This document shows positions 34,122-41,577 of a stretch of 64,000 bases of DNA, in pieces. The DNA comes from an uncultured Campylobacterota bacterium. GTDB lineage: Bacteria > Campylobacterota > Campylobacteria > Campylobacterales > Sulfurovaceae. The notes beneath the pieces were generated by a model. It ran no database searches. It was not told the DNA's origin and saw only the letters and a list, made by a program, of their open reading frames with translations. A program made the position numbers and the translations under genes. The stretch is from positions 353,292 through 417,291 of the forward strand of contig CAKZQQ010000006.1 in NCBI GenBank assembly GCA_937141405.1, read 5' to 3'. Within the stretch, counting starts at the first letter, position 1. Each line of letters opens with the position of its first letter.

Positions 34122-36596
34122 TTAATTCTCCGTTAACTTTTTTAGAATCAGTTTCATATTATGACGAAAGTTTCCATTCTTTTCGATAAGGAACAGGTCT
34201 CGCACTCTATTTTTATCTGTTTGTATCTTAGCAGAAGAGATATCCATCCCATACTCATCTATGATATTTGCAACATAAGCGATGAGTCCTGTTTGGTTTT
34301 TTGTATTGATATGCAAAGAGAGATAACTTTGCGAATATTCAAAGTTGATGGCTACCTCTTTGGCGTGTATTTCCGGTTTTTTTATCTGCGTTTTGAGTGA
34401 TGCATCAAAAGAGTCTTTGATGATCTGCTCTACGCGCTCGATATCCTCGGCATCTATCTTTGAGATGTAGTCTATCTTAAAGTATTTCAGCCCATCAAAG
34501 AGCTTTGATATCTCCATATTGCCCACATCAAGATAGGAGAGGTTGGCAAGAAGATAAGAGAGGTTGATGGGTCTCTCTCTTACAATCTCTACGGAGAGAT
34601 AGTCTTTGTTGCTGATCCAGTAGCGATACTCTTTTGTGCCAAATGATTTTGTAGCAAGTTCAACAATCGCATCAGAGGAGTATCGCAAAAAAGGAAGATT
34701 GGCAGGGATTTGCACTATCTTTTTTTGCAGAGTGGCATCAAGTGCAAGGAAAGATCGATTTTTCTTGAGTGCTCGTATCTTTCTATTTCTTTTCGATGCT
34801 TCATCGAGCAGGTCTCTGTTTTCGAGCGCTTCAAGTGCATTGTGGTAGAGAGTGTTGAGTAGTTGATTGACAAAAGGGGTAAAACGCTCTTCTCCGACAC
34901 CGCTGATATCTGCGTAGGTGAGCACATAGAGCATATCGATAGATCGTTTATCTTTTAGCTTTGAGGCAAAATCGAGGATAATTCGTTCATTATGCAGGTC
35001 TTCTCTCTGGGCAACTTTGCTCATCAAGATATGGTGCAATATAAGCTTTTCACCGAGCTTGATAAGCGCATCTTCAAATCCAAGTTTGAGTGCAAATGAC
35101 CTAAAAAGCAGCGTGCCTGTTTCGCTATGGTCTTTTGATCTGCCTTTGCCTGCATCATGGAGGAGTGTTGCGAGTTTGAGCAGTGCTTTGTGGTCACTAT
35201 CGAGTGCATCAAAGAGGGATCGTATAAAGTCATCTTTGATATTTTCAAGATGCCAGATGGATTTGATGGAGTGTAGGTCGACCGGATATTGGTGATAGCC
35301 GTCAAATTGTGGCAGATCAGTAACCTTCTTAAAAGGAGGAAAAAAGAAGCTCAAAAGTCTTGCTCTATATATCGTCTCGATAACCCCATAGGCATGCGGT
35401 TTATAAAAGATCTTTTTGAGGCTCTCAAATACACTTTTAGAAAGCGTGGAGGGTTTTTTGATCCTGACAAGTTTCGAGACTATGCTTATATCGGCATAGA
35501 AGTCATCGTCATCACTTTTTACGATAAGATATTGCAAGATTGATGTAACTGAGGTGAGATGCTTCTCTTCGGGGAGATAGAGAAGCTCTTTTGTCTGCTT
35601 GATGAGTGATATCTTACTCATATCATAGACCCAAAGCGTGCAATAGAGATCGATTATACCCATACTCTGGAGTGTTTTTTTGGCAAACTTCATATGCTCT
35701 GCAGGAGTGCTTTTGTAGCCAAGCAGAGATGCTGTCTCGGGGATGATTTCAAGGCCTAAAACATCCTCTTTTTTATTGGCTGCGATATGAAGTGCAACGC
35801 GCAGTCTAAAGAGAAACTCCAATGCTATCCTAAACTCTTTATACTCATTTTCATCGATGACATCAACAGGAATTTGCTTTATGTTCTCTACATTGTAGAT
35901 GATTTTAGCGATCCAAAAGACGAGGTTAGCATCTCGAAAGCCACCGACTCCCTCTTTGATATTGGGCGTCATGCTAAAAGGAAATTTCTCTCTTTTGGCT
36001 CTTCGCTCTTCAACTTTCGCCTCTATAAAGCGGGTGCTCTCATCATGTCTTATGGCATTTATCGCATTTTGTGTCTTAGTCCAGAGTATCTTTGAGCCCT
36101 CTATATAGCGAGACTCCAAAATGGCAGTCTTGATGGTGATATCTTCTTGCGCTGCTTCTAGGAGTTCATCTACTTTATGGACACGATGACCGATCTTAAG
36201 TCCCGTATCCCACAGGATATAGAGCATCTTCTCGATAAGTGCTTTCGTGTTGTATGCCTCTATATCATCATAGACGATCATCACATCGATATCACTAAAG
36301 AGACAGAGCTGTTCTCTGCCGTAGCTACCAAGTGCGACAAGCCCGATAGGGATAGAGTGCTTCATGGGCATATAGACGCCAAAGGCTTCACGAAGCGTCA
36401 CATGATAGATGATCATAAGTATCTCATCGATATACTTGGTGTGTGCGCTTAAAAAGTCTTTGCCGCCGGTCTGTTCAAAATTGGCTTTGAGATTTGAGGA
36501 GTATTCACGAAGTTCTTTCTTGAGCTTTTGTGCTATCTCAAAACTTGAAACATTTTCGTTTAATATTTCCTCTATCTTCCATTTTGTCTGTGACAA
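34122..36596 (-). CDS. glnD: [Protein-PII] uridylyltransferase/UMP-removing enzyme
   Basis: An 824-residue GlnD. The nucleotidyltransferase domain has GSYGREQLCLFSDIDVMIVY (about 88-107). The HD domain has KLATLLHDAGKGRSKDHSETG (about 475). The C-terminal part carries ACT-domain sequence (LSLHINTKNQTGLIAYVANI, glutamine sensing). It uridylylates PII proteins under nitrogen shortage. First gene of the leftward glnD-glmS-cca operon and divergent from mqnE, 65 bp apart. Confidence 0.93.
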   Translation of the reverse strand: MSQTKWKIEEILNENVSSFEIAQKLKKELREYSSNLKANFEQTGGKDFLSAHTKYIDEILMIIYHVTLREAFGVYMPMKHSIPIGLVALGSYGREQLCLFSDIDVMIVYDDIEAYNTKALIEKMLYILWDTGLKIGHRVHKVDELLEAAQEDITIKTAILESRYIEGSKILWTKTQNAINAIRHDESTRFIEAKVEERRAKREKFPFSMTPNIKEGVGGFRDANLVFWIAKIIYNVENIKQIPVDVIDENEYKEFRIALEFLFRLRVALHIAANKKEDVLGLEIIPETASLLGYKSTPAEHMKFAKKTLQSMGIIDLYCTLWVYDMSKISLIKQTKELLYLPEEKHLTSVTSILQYLIVKSDDDDFYADISIVSKLVRIKKPSTLSKSVFESLKKIFYKPHAYGVIETIYRARLLSFFFPPFKKVTDLPQFDGYHQYPVDLHSIKSIWHLENIKDDFIRSLFDALDSDHKALLKLATLLHDAGKGRSKDHSETGTLLFRSFALKLGFEDALIKLGEKLILHHILMSKVAQREDLHNERIILDFASKLKDKRSIDMLYVLTYADISGVGEERFTPFVNQLLNTLYHNALEALENRDLLDEASKRNRKIRALKKNRSFLALDATLQKKIVQIPANLPFLRYSSDAIVELATKSFGTKEYRYWISNKDYLSVEIVRERPINLSYLLANLSYLDVGNMEISKLFDGLKYFKIDYISKIDAEDIERVEQIIKDSFDASLKTQIKKPEIHAKEVAINFEYSQSYLSLHINTKNQTGLIAYVANIIDEYGMDISSAKIQTDKNRVRDLFLIEKNGNFRHNMKLILKKLTEN

Positions 36597-36661
36597 ATAT
36601 GTCTCCTAAAGTTTTACTGCTATAATACCAAAAATAAGAGAGAGTTAGGATAATCCACGCC

Positions 36662-37702
36662 ATGCAAAACACGAGATTGACAAAAGAAGCAGCATTAAAG
36701 CTCTATGATCTGAGTCTTTTTGAGCTTGGAGTTATGGCAACAAAGATACGTGAAAAGCGCTTTGGTAAAAAGAGCTATTTTAACATCAACCGCCATATCA
36801 ATCCTACCAATATCTGTGCGGATATCTGCAAATTTTGTGCCTATAGTGCCAATCGTAAAAATCCAAATCCCTACACCATGACGCATGATGAGATGCTTGC
36901 TATCGCTAAAAATTCGTATGAAAAAGGGGCAACTGAGGTACACATCGTCTCAGCGCACAATCCTGATGCCGGGCTTGATTGGTATATGGATGGATTTGCC
37001 AAGATTAGAGCAGCACTGCCTGCGCTTCACATCAAAGCACTCACGGCTGCTGAGATTGATTTCCTCTCTCGACATTACGGCAAAAGCTACGATGAGGTGA
37101 TCGATCTTATGATAGCAAGCGGGGTTGATAGTATGCCCGGCGGCGGTGCGGAGATATTTGATGAGAAGGTACGCGAATACCTCTGTAAAGGGAAAGTAAG
37201 CTCTGCTCAGTGGCTTGAGATCCACCAAAAGTGGCATGAGCGAGGACGCCAAAGCAATGCCACGATGCTTTTTGGGCATGTGGAGAGTCGCGAGCATCGC
37301 ATTGATCATATGTTTAGACTGCGTGAGCTTCAAGATAAAACGGGCGGGTTCAATGCCTTTATCCCGCTTGTCTATCAAAAAGAGAATAACTATCTCAAAG
37401 TGGAGGAGTACCTCACTGCGCATGAGATACTCAAGACCTATGCGATCTCACGCATCGTGCTTGACAATATCCCCCATATCAAAGCCTATTGGGCTACATC
37501 AACTATAGGACTTGCACTCATCGCCCAAGAGTATGGCTGTGACGATCTAGACGGTACCATAGAGCGCGAAGCTATCCAATCAGCTGCAGGTGCAGCAAGT
37601 GCCAATGGACTTAAACTTGAAGAGTTTGTTGGGCTTATCAAAAATGCAGGGTTTGAGCCTGTGGAGCGAGATAGTTTGTATAATGAATTGAAGGTTTGGT
37701 AG
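36662..37702 (+). CDS. mqnE: Aminofutalosine synthase (futalosine menaquinone pathway)
   Basis: A 346-residue radical-SAM protein. The cluster motif CADICKFC (C-x3-C-x2-C) is near residue 57, in PTNICADICKFCAYS. GATEVHIVSAHNPDAG and the GGGAEIF loop (about 160) match the MqnE/MqnC group, and MqnE is favoured by length and the HIVSAH motif. It joins dehydrochorismate-derived substrate and SAM to aminofutalosine. Menaquinone is the likely partner of the NrfD subunit upstream. A TATAAT at about 36620 precedes it. It is the last core gene before the cassette array. Confidence 0.93.
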   Translation: MQNTRLTKEAALKLYDLSLFELGVMATKIREKRFGKKSYFNINRHINPTNICADICKFCAYSANRKNPNPYTMTHDEMLAIAKNSYEKGATEVHIVSAHNPDAGLDWYMDGFAKIRAALPALHIKALTAAEIDFLSRHYGKSYDEVIDLMIASGVDSMPGGGAEIFDEKVREYLCKGKVSSAQWLEIHQKWHERGRQSNATMLFGHVESREHRIDHMFRLRELQDKTGGFNAFIPLVYQKENNYLKVEEYLTAHEILKTYAISRIVLDNIPHIKAYWATSTIGLALIAQEYGCDDLDGTIEREAIQSAAGAASANGLKLEEFVGLIKNAGFEPVERDSLYNELKVW

Positions 37703-37754
37703 AGATTGCTATTCCTTCGAAGAGCAAAAATCTAGTAGATATTGAATTTATATA

Positions 37755-37782
37755 TTGATTTTCAGGCTATCTTATATATAAT
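37755..37782 (+). promoter_or_regulatory. Promoter pointing into the cassette array (Pc-like position)
   Basis: TTGATT (37755-37760), 16 bp, TATAAT (37777-37782), followed by a second -10-like TATACT at 37784-37789. It lies just before the first cassette core site (37799) and would read promoterless cassettes, as the Pc promoter does in integrons. Assigned from position and consensus only. Confidence 0.5.
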
Positions 37783-37798
37783 GTATACTGAATAAATA

Positions 37799-37805
37799 GT
37801 TAGAT
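37799..37805 (+). other. First cassette core site (GTTRRRY) of the array
   Basis: GTTAGAT here is followed by T, and the same cassette ends AATCTAAC at 38174, its exact complement over 8 bases. That is what a cassette inserted by cleavage between G and T at a core site should show. The 96 bp between mqnE and this site is where an attI-like site would be expected, but no attI structure can be proven and no integrase gene is next to it. Confidence 0.55.
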
Positions 37806-37819
37806 TATAAGGGAAAAAC

Positions 37820-38179
37820 ATGAGCCAAGAGTCAAATGACATATCAAGATCAGGTCGTTTTATTTTGCATTTTCAGATTCAAAGTCTGCTTGAATCTCTT
37901 ACTAATGTCAGTGCATCCAATTCAGAAATAACAAGTGTAACTAGAGAGGTTGTTAGAAAAGTTAGAAACGATATGCTGAAGATTACCTCAGGAACAAGTA
38001 TCGAGTCTATTCCAGAAATAAATGACGATGTCACTTCTGCTGACCTCTTAATTATAGTTGCCTTACTCAATGGAACTAGTAAATCATTTCTTTCGGAAGA
38101 AGAACTCGCTACTTTGGCTTCAAGAACAAAAGCTTTTATCGGTGGTGTTGCAAAAGCGAAAGAAACATTTGGAATCTAA
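37820..38179 (+). CDS. Cassette 1 protein, uncharacterised
   Basis: A 119-residue protein with no membrane segment and few aromatic residues, rich in Ser/Thr (NVSASNSEITSVTREVVRKV). Ribosome site AAGGG precedes the ATG by 7 bp. The stop codon lies inside the left end of the first attC-like site, the usual packing in cassettes. No family is recognised. Base use is more AT-rich than in mqnE. Confidence 0.65.
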   Translation: MSQESNDISRSGRFILHFQIQSLLESLTNVSASNSEITSVTREVVRKVRNDMLKITSGTSIESIPEINDDVTSADLLIIVALLNGTSKSFLSEEELATLASRTKAFIGGVAKAKETFGI

Positions 38180-38245
38180 CAAGCCAAAGGAGACCAATCA
38201 AAAACCCGCGGGCGGCTTTTTGATTGCTCATTTTAAACGTTAGCA
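38175..38245 (+). repeat. attC-like recombination site 1
   Basis: 71 bp. Left simple site TCTAAC (38175) and right simple site GTTAGCA (38239). Inside is a hairpin with perfect arms CAATCAAAAA and TTTTTGATTG and a GC-rich tip, plus partly paired GGAG/CTC blocks. This is the layout of an integron attC (59-base element). It shares most bases with sites 2, 4 and 5. Confidence 0.8.
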
Positions 38246-38262
38246 TGTATTAGGAAAATATT

Positions 38263-38703
38263 TTGGCATATAAACTCAATGTAAAATTAATTACACTTAT
38301 CATAGGAATTATAGTATCTGCTATCATTGCACCAAAAAACGAATTTTTCCTGCCAAACTTTTTATATTTTTGGCTTCCTCAAGGAATCATCATTGGATTG
38401 TTATTTGTAATTAAAATAGACCATAGAGCTATAGCAGGATGTGCCATAATTATGACATTACATTTAATAGTATATTCACTTTGGATATCTTCACCACATA
38501 ATGCACTAGCATGGTTAGGTTATCTTTTTTCTATTCCAGGTGCTTTCGTTGGAGCGTTATTGGTTGGACTTTATTTAAGAAGAAATCAAATTCAATCCAG
38601 TAAATTAGTAATTACTTCAACAGCAATTGGAACATTTCTTGGTATCAGTATTATTCAAATTGGTTTATGTTGTACTGTATTATATTGTGGTATTAAATGC
38701 TAA
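38263..38703 (+). CDS. Cassette 2 membrane protein, uncharacterised
   Basis: A 146-residue protein with four predicted membrane helices, starting at TTG (MAYKLNVKLITLIIGII). An earlier ATG at the cassette start ends after two codons. The stop lies in the left end of attC site 2. The loop after the second helix is short and basic. No family is recognised; small four-helix membrane proteins are common cassette cargo. Confidence 0.6.
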   Translation: MAYKLNVKLITLIIGIIVSAIIAPKNEFFLPNFLYFWLPQGIIIGLLFVIKIDHRAIAGCAIIMTLHLIVYSLWISSPHNALAWLGYLFSIPGAFVGALLVGLYLRRNQIQSSKLVITSTAIGTFLGISIIQIGLCCTVLYCGIKC

Positions 38704-38768
38704 CAAATCAGAGGAGACCAATCAAAAAACTGAGGCGGCTTTTTGATTACTTATTTTAAACGTTATGA
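38698..38768 (+). repeat. attC-like recombination site 2
   Basis: 71 bp from TGCTAAC (38698-38704) to GTTATGA (38762-38768). Hairpin arms ATCAAAAA and TTTTTGAT. The left box TGCTAAC is the exact complement of GTTAGCA, the box that begins the same cassette at 38239, as expected for one excised circle. Confidence 0.8.
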
Positions 38769-38774
38769 GGCAGC

Positions 38775-38846
38775 ATGATAGATAGACCTTCAAGAGACAA
38801 ATTAGCCGAAGCACTAAGACAATATGTGTCGGGGAGAATTACCAAC
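38775..38846 (+). pseudogene. Truncated copy of the cassette 8 gene
   Basis: The first 24 codons (MIDRPSRDKLAEALRQYVSG and on to RITN) repeat the start of the gene at 41653 with three synonymous differences; the 5' flank is also shared. At 38847 the match ends and the frame runs into unrelated sequence. This is the left part of a cassette gene fused to another cassette's right part. Confidence 0.8.
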
Positions 38847-38851
38847 AAATC

Positions 38852-38962
38852 AAAGATAAAGCCATTATTCAATGGCCTTTGCAAGATATGCCTTATGGTA
38901 CTAGAGAGTTTGGTGTGAAAGATTATGATGGCTATTCATTGGCATTTGCACAACGGATATAA
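38852..38962 (+). pseudogene. 3' fragment of a VOC/glyoxalase-family gene
   Basis: The open frame reads KDKAIIQWPLQDMPYG, then TREFGVKDYDGYSLAFAQRI and stop. W-P-L-x-D-x-PYG-x-REF-x-V-x-D-x-DGY is the C-terminal pattern of vicinal-oxygen-chelate proteins such as bleomycin-resistance and glyoxalase-like proteins. The N-terminal two-thirds are missing. The stop TAA falls in the left box of attC site 3, so this was once a normal cassette gene. Confidence 0.7.
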
Positions 38963-39014
38963 CAAAACATTGGAGAAGTTGTGGCTTGAATATTTCTCAA
39001 TTCAACCGTTATCT
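38957..39014 (+). repeat. attC-like recombination site 3 (short, distinct type)
   Basis: 58 bp from ATATAAC (38957) to GTTATCT (39008-39014). The stem is TTG-G-AGAA / TTCTCAA, with one unpaired G on the left arm, like the extrahelical bases that set strand choice in attC sites. The middle differs from the other sites, so this cassette came from a different source or lineage. Confidence 0.65.
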
Positions 39015-39029
39015 TAAAATTCACACCTC

Positions 39030-39058
39030 TTGACAAAGCGTACGATATTTAGTACAAT
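39030..39058 (+). promoter_or_regulatory. Promoter of the toxin-antitoxin cassette
   Basis: TTGACA (39030-39035), 17 bp, TACAAT (39053-39058). The spacer holds GTAC...GTAC half-sites, a candidate operator for autorepression by the antitoxin. Toxin-antitoxin cassettes typically carry their own promoter. Confidence 0.65.
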
Positions 39059-39086
39059 ATGTAAAATTAACCTAAAGGAGTTGTAT

Positions 39087-39332
39087 ATGACAAAAGTTAT
39101 GTCAGTAAGTCAGGTAAGAGCTGATATTTACAATGTTATGGATGAAACTGCACAGACTCATGAGCCTGTACTTATTACAGGGAAAAGAAACAATGTAGTA
39201 ATGCTTTCTCAAGAAGACTGGAATGCAATAGAAGAAACTTTATATTTAAACTCTATACCTAATATGGCATCTTCAATTCAAAAATCAATGAATGCACCCG
39301 ATGAAGAATTTAGTGAAAATGTTGAATGGTAG
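39087..39332 (+). CDS. Phd/YefM-family antitoxin
   Basis: An 81-residue protein from ATG 39087 with ribosome site AAAGGAG. An upstream in-frame start runs through the promoter and is rejected. It has the YefM/Phd pattern: MSVSQVRADIYNVMDETAQT, then EPVLITGKRNNVVMLSQEDW. The tail (PDEEFSENVEW) is acidic, as in YefM tails that wrap the toxin. It overlaps the toxin gene by 7 bp. Expected to neutralise the toxin and repress the operon. Confidence 0.88.
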   Translation: MTKVMSVSQVRADIYNVMDETAQTHEPVLITGKRNNVVMLSQEDWNAIEETLYLNSIPNMASSIQKSMNAPDEEFSENVEW

Positions 39333-39595
39333 AGTATAAAATACTTTATAGCAAATTAGCATTAAAAGATGCTAAAAAATTATCAAGTGCCAATTTAGAT
39401 AAAAAAGCTAAAGAGCTTATTGAAATCATCAGAAAAGATCCATTTCAAAACCCACCTCCTTATGAAAAATTGGTAGGAAACTTAAATGGTTCATATTCAA
39501 GAAGAATAAATATACAGCATAGACTCGTTTATGAAGTAAAAGAGGATGAAAAGAAAGTAAGAATTTCTAGAATGTGGTCACATTATGGAGAGTAA
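39326..39595 (+). CDS. YoeB/Txe-family RNase toxin
   Basis: An 89-residue RelE-superfamily toxin. KLVGNLNGSYSRRINIQHRL and VRISRMWSHYGE match the YoeB/Txe end, including the Arg pair, the His of QHRLVYEV and the C-terminal H-Y that cleave ribosome-bound mRNA. The pair should stabilise the array by post-segregational killing of cells that lose it. Confidence 0.9.
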   Translation: MVEYKILYSKLALKDAKKLSSANLDKKAKELIEIIRKDPFQNPPPYEKLVGNLNGSYSRRINIQHRLVYEVKEDEKKVRISRMWSHYGE

Positions 39596-39601
39596 GGACA
39601 A

Positions 39602-39709
39602 ATGATAAAAAAGCAAACGAGAGACTTAATACTAGATGTAACATTTTCTATAATTTATCAACATGGGTACAATGCCACAGGAATTTCTGGAGGAATGTTC
39701 AGGCGTTGA
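39602..39709 (+). pseudogene. 5' fragment of a TetR-family gene
   Basis: The 35-codon frame starts 7 bp after the toxin stop and reads MIKKQTRDLILDVTFSIIYQ, then HGYNATGI. This is the first helix and turn of a TetR HTH (A/D-x-x-L-I/F-x-x-x-GY-x-x-T). It then ends with SGGMFRR and a stop. The last bases GCGTTGAAT resemble a GTTRRRY box, so the truncation may sit at a broken cassette end. Confidence 0.6.
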
Positions 39710-39713
39710 ATCT

Positions 39714-40023
39714 CCACTCTCACAATGCACACAGATTTGTAATACCTTGATATTTTTTGTATACTCTTCTCATAAATATAGCGGACACAGTGTTCCGCCA
39801 ATCAATAGTTAGAATAGGCAGAATAGGGGTCAGGTGATAATGATAACTTTTTTTCTTCCCACGCTCTCATAATGCACACAGATTTGTAATACCTCGACAT
39901 TTTTTGTATACTCTTGATATGCAGAATAGGGGTCAGGTGATAATGATAACTTTTTTTCTTCCCACGCTCTCATAATGCACACAGATTTGTAATACCTCGA
40001 CATTTTTTGTATACTCTTGATAT
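39714..40023 (+). repeat. Promoter-bearing repeat: one partial and two tandem 103 bp copies
   Basis: 39818-39920 and 39921-40023 are a perfect tandem pair of 103 bp. A third, partial and diverged copy is at 39714-39771. Each full unit starts GCAGAATAGGGGTCAGG and ends in a promoter: TTGTAA, 17 bp, extended -10 TGTATACT. The stretch 39710-40040 holds no gene. After the last copy the frame ATGAGAAATATG... stops after six codons, at the edge of attC site 4. Confidence 0.85.
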
Positions 40024-40040
40024 GAGAAATATGTTGGTGT

Positions 40041-40112
40041 GACTAACAAATCAGAGGAGATCAATCAAAAACCCGCGGGTGGCTTTTTGATTGCTTATTT
40101 TAAGCGTTAGAT
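40041..40112 (+). repeat. attC-like recombination site 4
   Basis: 72 bp from GACTAAC (40041) to GTTAGAT (40106-40112), with arms ATCAAAAA / TTTTTGAT and tip CCCGCGGGTGG. It is nearly identical to site 1. The left box is not complementary to any core box just upstream, so the left part of this cassette was lost or replaced by the repeats. Confidence 0.8.
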
Positions 40113-40353
40113 GACAAGAAAGATTATGGAAAAAACAAACGAAATGACTATCTATGTTCCACTGTTAAATGAAGGCATAAATGTCTGGCGGCCAGTCCTA
40201 GCGAAAGAGGTTAGCTCTAATGTCTTTGAAATAGTCTCCGTAAACAATCACAGTGATGAAGAATGGCAGTTCAATCATGGAGAACGAGTCAAATGCACTT
40301 ATCAGGAACTCAATGAAGGAAAATGTCTTGTTGCGACTGAAAAGCTCATCTAG
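40111..40353 (+). CDS. Cassette 5 protein, uncharacterised
   Basis: An 80-residue protein if started at ATG 40111, which lies across the right attC box (GTTAGATG), or 75 residues from ATG 40126 (MEKTNEMTIYVPLL). No strong ribosome site precedes the first ATG. The pattern TIYVPLLNEGINVWRPV and FNHGERVKC matches a small family of conserved hypothetical proteins with a barrel-like look. No known function. The stop is inside attC site 5. Confidence 0.65.
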   Translation: MTRKIMEKTNEMTIYVPLLNEGINVWRPVLAKEVSSNVFEIVSVNNHSDEEWQFNHGERVKCTYQELNEGKCLVATEKLI

Positions 40354-40419
40354 CAAACCAGGAGAGACCAATCAAAAACCCGCAAGCGACTTTTTGATTG
40401 TTCATTTTAAACGTTAGCT
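40348..40419 (+). repeat. attC-like recombination site 5
   Basis: 72 bp from ATCTAGC (40348) to GTTAGCT (40413-40419). The arms CAATCAAAAA / TTTTTGATTG are perfect. The left box would be ATCTAAC if complementary to its cassette start GTTAGAT, so it has one A-to-G change, which may weaken recombination. Confidence 0.78.
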
Positions 40420-40435
40420 CAATAGGAAAAGGAAA

Positions 40436-41017
40436 ATGGAAAAGTATTTAGAATCAAGCGAAATAATCAATTGGGAACATCCAGATATTTTAAGCAAAGC
40501 AAAAGAACTTTCACAAGGTTTAAATAGCCATGCTGAAATTGCAAAATCTTGTTTTGAGTTTGTAAGAGATGAGATTAAGCATAGTAATGATTACAAGTTA
40601 AATCCTATAACATGTATAGCTTCTGATGTTCTGAAGCACAAAACAGGCTACTGCTATGCAAAAAGCCATCTTTTAGCAGCACTTTTAAGAGCTAATGGTA
40701 TTCCTGCTGGATTATGTTATCAAAGATTAACGATTGAGAATGATACACCGCCATTTTGTTTGCATGGATTAAATGCAGTATATTTGCCAGATATTGGGTG
40801 GTATCGCATAGATGCAAGAGGTAATAAAAAGGGTGTAAATGCAGAGTTTACCCCTCCAAAAGAACAGCTTGCATTTCCTATTGTCACTGAAGGAGAAACT
40901 GACTTTAAAGAGATATGGAGTGAGCCATTACCTGATGTTGTTTCAGTACTTAATAAGTATGAAACTTATAAAGAGGTTGGTGAAAATTTACCTGATATTG
41001 AAATTATAAAGAGCTAA
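40436..41017 (+). CDS. Transglutaminase-like protein (cassette 6)
   Basis: A 193-residue protein with the transglutaminase-superfamily catalytic triad in order: Cys in HKTGYCYAKSHLLAALLR (near 73), His in FCLHGLNAVYLP (near 110) and Asp in WYRIDARGNK (near 127). Such proteins act as proteases, amidases or cross-linkers, often on peptides with a Cys thiol nucleophile. No signal peptide, so cytoplasmic. The stop is inside attC site 6. Ribosome site AGGAAAAGGAAA. Confidence 0.85.
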   Translation: MEKYLESSEIINWEHPDILSKAKELSQGLNSHAEIAKSCFEFVRDEIKHSNDYKLNPITCIASDVLKHKTGYCYAKSHLLAALLRANGIPAGLCYQRLTIENDTPPFCLHGLNAVYLPDIGWYRIDARGNKKGVNAEFTPPKEQLAFPIVTEGETDFKEIWSEPLPDVVSVLNKYETYKEVGENLPDIEIIKS

Positions 41018-41080
41018 CAAATCAGTGGAGCCAATAAATTACCCTAGCGGGAAAACTATTGGTCACGACAACCGTTATAC
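41012..41080 (+). repeat. attC-like recombination site 6
   Basis: 69 bp from AGCTAAC (41012) to GTTATAC (41074-41080). The hairpin arms are CCAATA / TATTGG with GCGGG in the tip. GAGCTAAC exactly complements GTTAGCTC at the start of the same cassette (40413). The sequence differs from the CAATCAAAAA group. Confidence 0.75.
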
Positions 41081-41110
41081 ATAACAATCAAATATATATG
41101 GAGAAAAGCA

Positions 41111-41566
41111 ATGAGAGTAGAACAAATCGAAGAAAAAACTATTTACGGTATTTCAACAAGAACCAAAAATGTAAATGAGATGAATCCTCAAACTGCAAAA
41201 ATAGGTGCAATATGGCAAAAGTTTGATAAAACTGTAGATGTAGATTATAAAGGTGGAGAAAGAGTTTACGGAGTTTATTATAACTATGAATCAGATGCAA
41301 ACGGCGAGTTTGATGTTTTAGCAGGATATGAAACTTCACATGAGAAGTTAGAAAATGTCAAAATTGAAAAAGGCAAATATCTTGTATTTCATAAAACATA
41401 TGAAGAAAATAATGATGACACTAGAGTACAAGCAATCATAGAAACTTGGGGCAATATCTGGGAATATTTTTCAAACGAAAACTCTCAATATAAAAGAGCT
41501 TATAAAACTGATTTTGAATACTATAAAAATTCAAATGAAATAGAAATCTATATTTCTATACAATAA
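41111..41566 (+). CDS. GyrI-like effector-binding protein (cassette 7)
   Basis: A 151-residue stand-alone AraC effector-binding/GyrI-like domain: starts EQIEEKTIYGISTRTKN, then IGAIWQKFDK, VYGVYYNYESDANGEFDVL and GKYLVFHKTYEEN, the SOUL/GyrI order of strands. The IIETWGNIWEYF helix and the acidic EYY near the end are typical. Relatives bind small hydrophobic molecules or gyrase; no DNA-binding domain is present. Drug or toxin binding is a fair guess for cassette cargo. Confidence 0.82.
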   Translation: MRVEQIEEKTIYGISTRTKNVNEMNPQTAKIGAIWQKFDKTVDVDYKGGERVYGVYYNYESDANGEFDVLAGYETSHEKLENVKIEKGKYLVFHKTYEENNDDTRVQAIIETWGNIWEYFSNENSQYKRAYKTDFEYYKNSNEIEIYISIQ

Positions 41567-41577
41567 ATGAACAAAGT

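Noticed and set aside
32122..34400. glmS ribozyme upstream of glmS
   Set aside because: glnD ends directly at the glmS start, leaving no 5' UTR for a ribozyme; the family is also typical of Gram-positives.
39700..39712. GCGTTGAAT as an eighth attC right box
   Set aside because: No matching left box or hairpin is visible; a chance match at the end of the TetR fragment is as likely.
39714..40023. TTGACA-like ctcGACA/ccTTGACA in the repeat as the -35 box
   Set aside because: It is only 7 bp from TATACT. TTGTAA 17 bp upstream is the workable -35.
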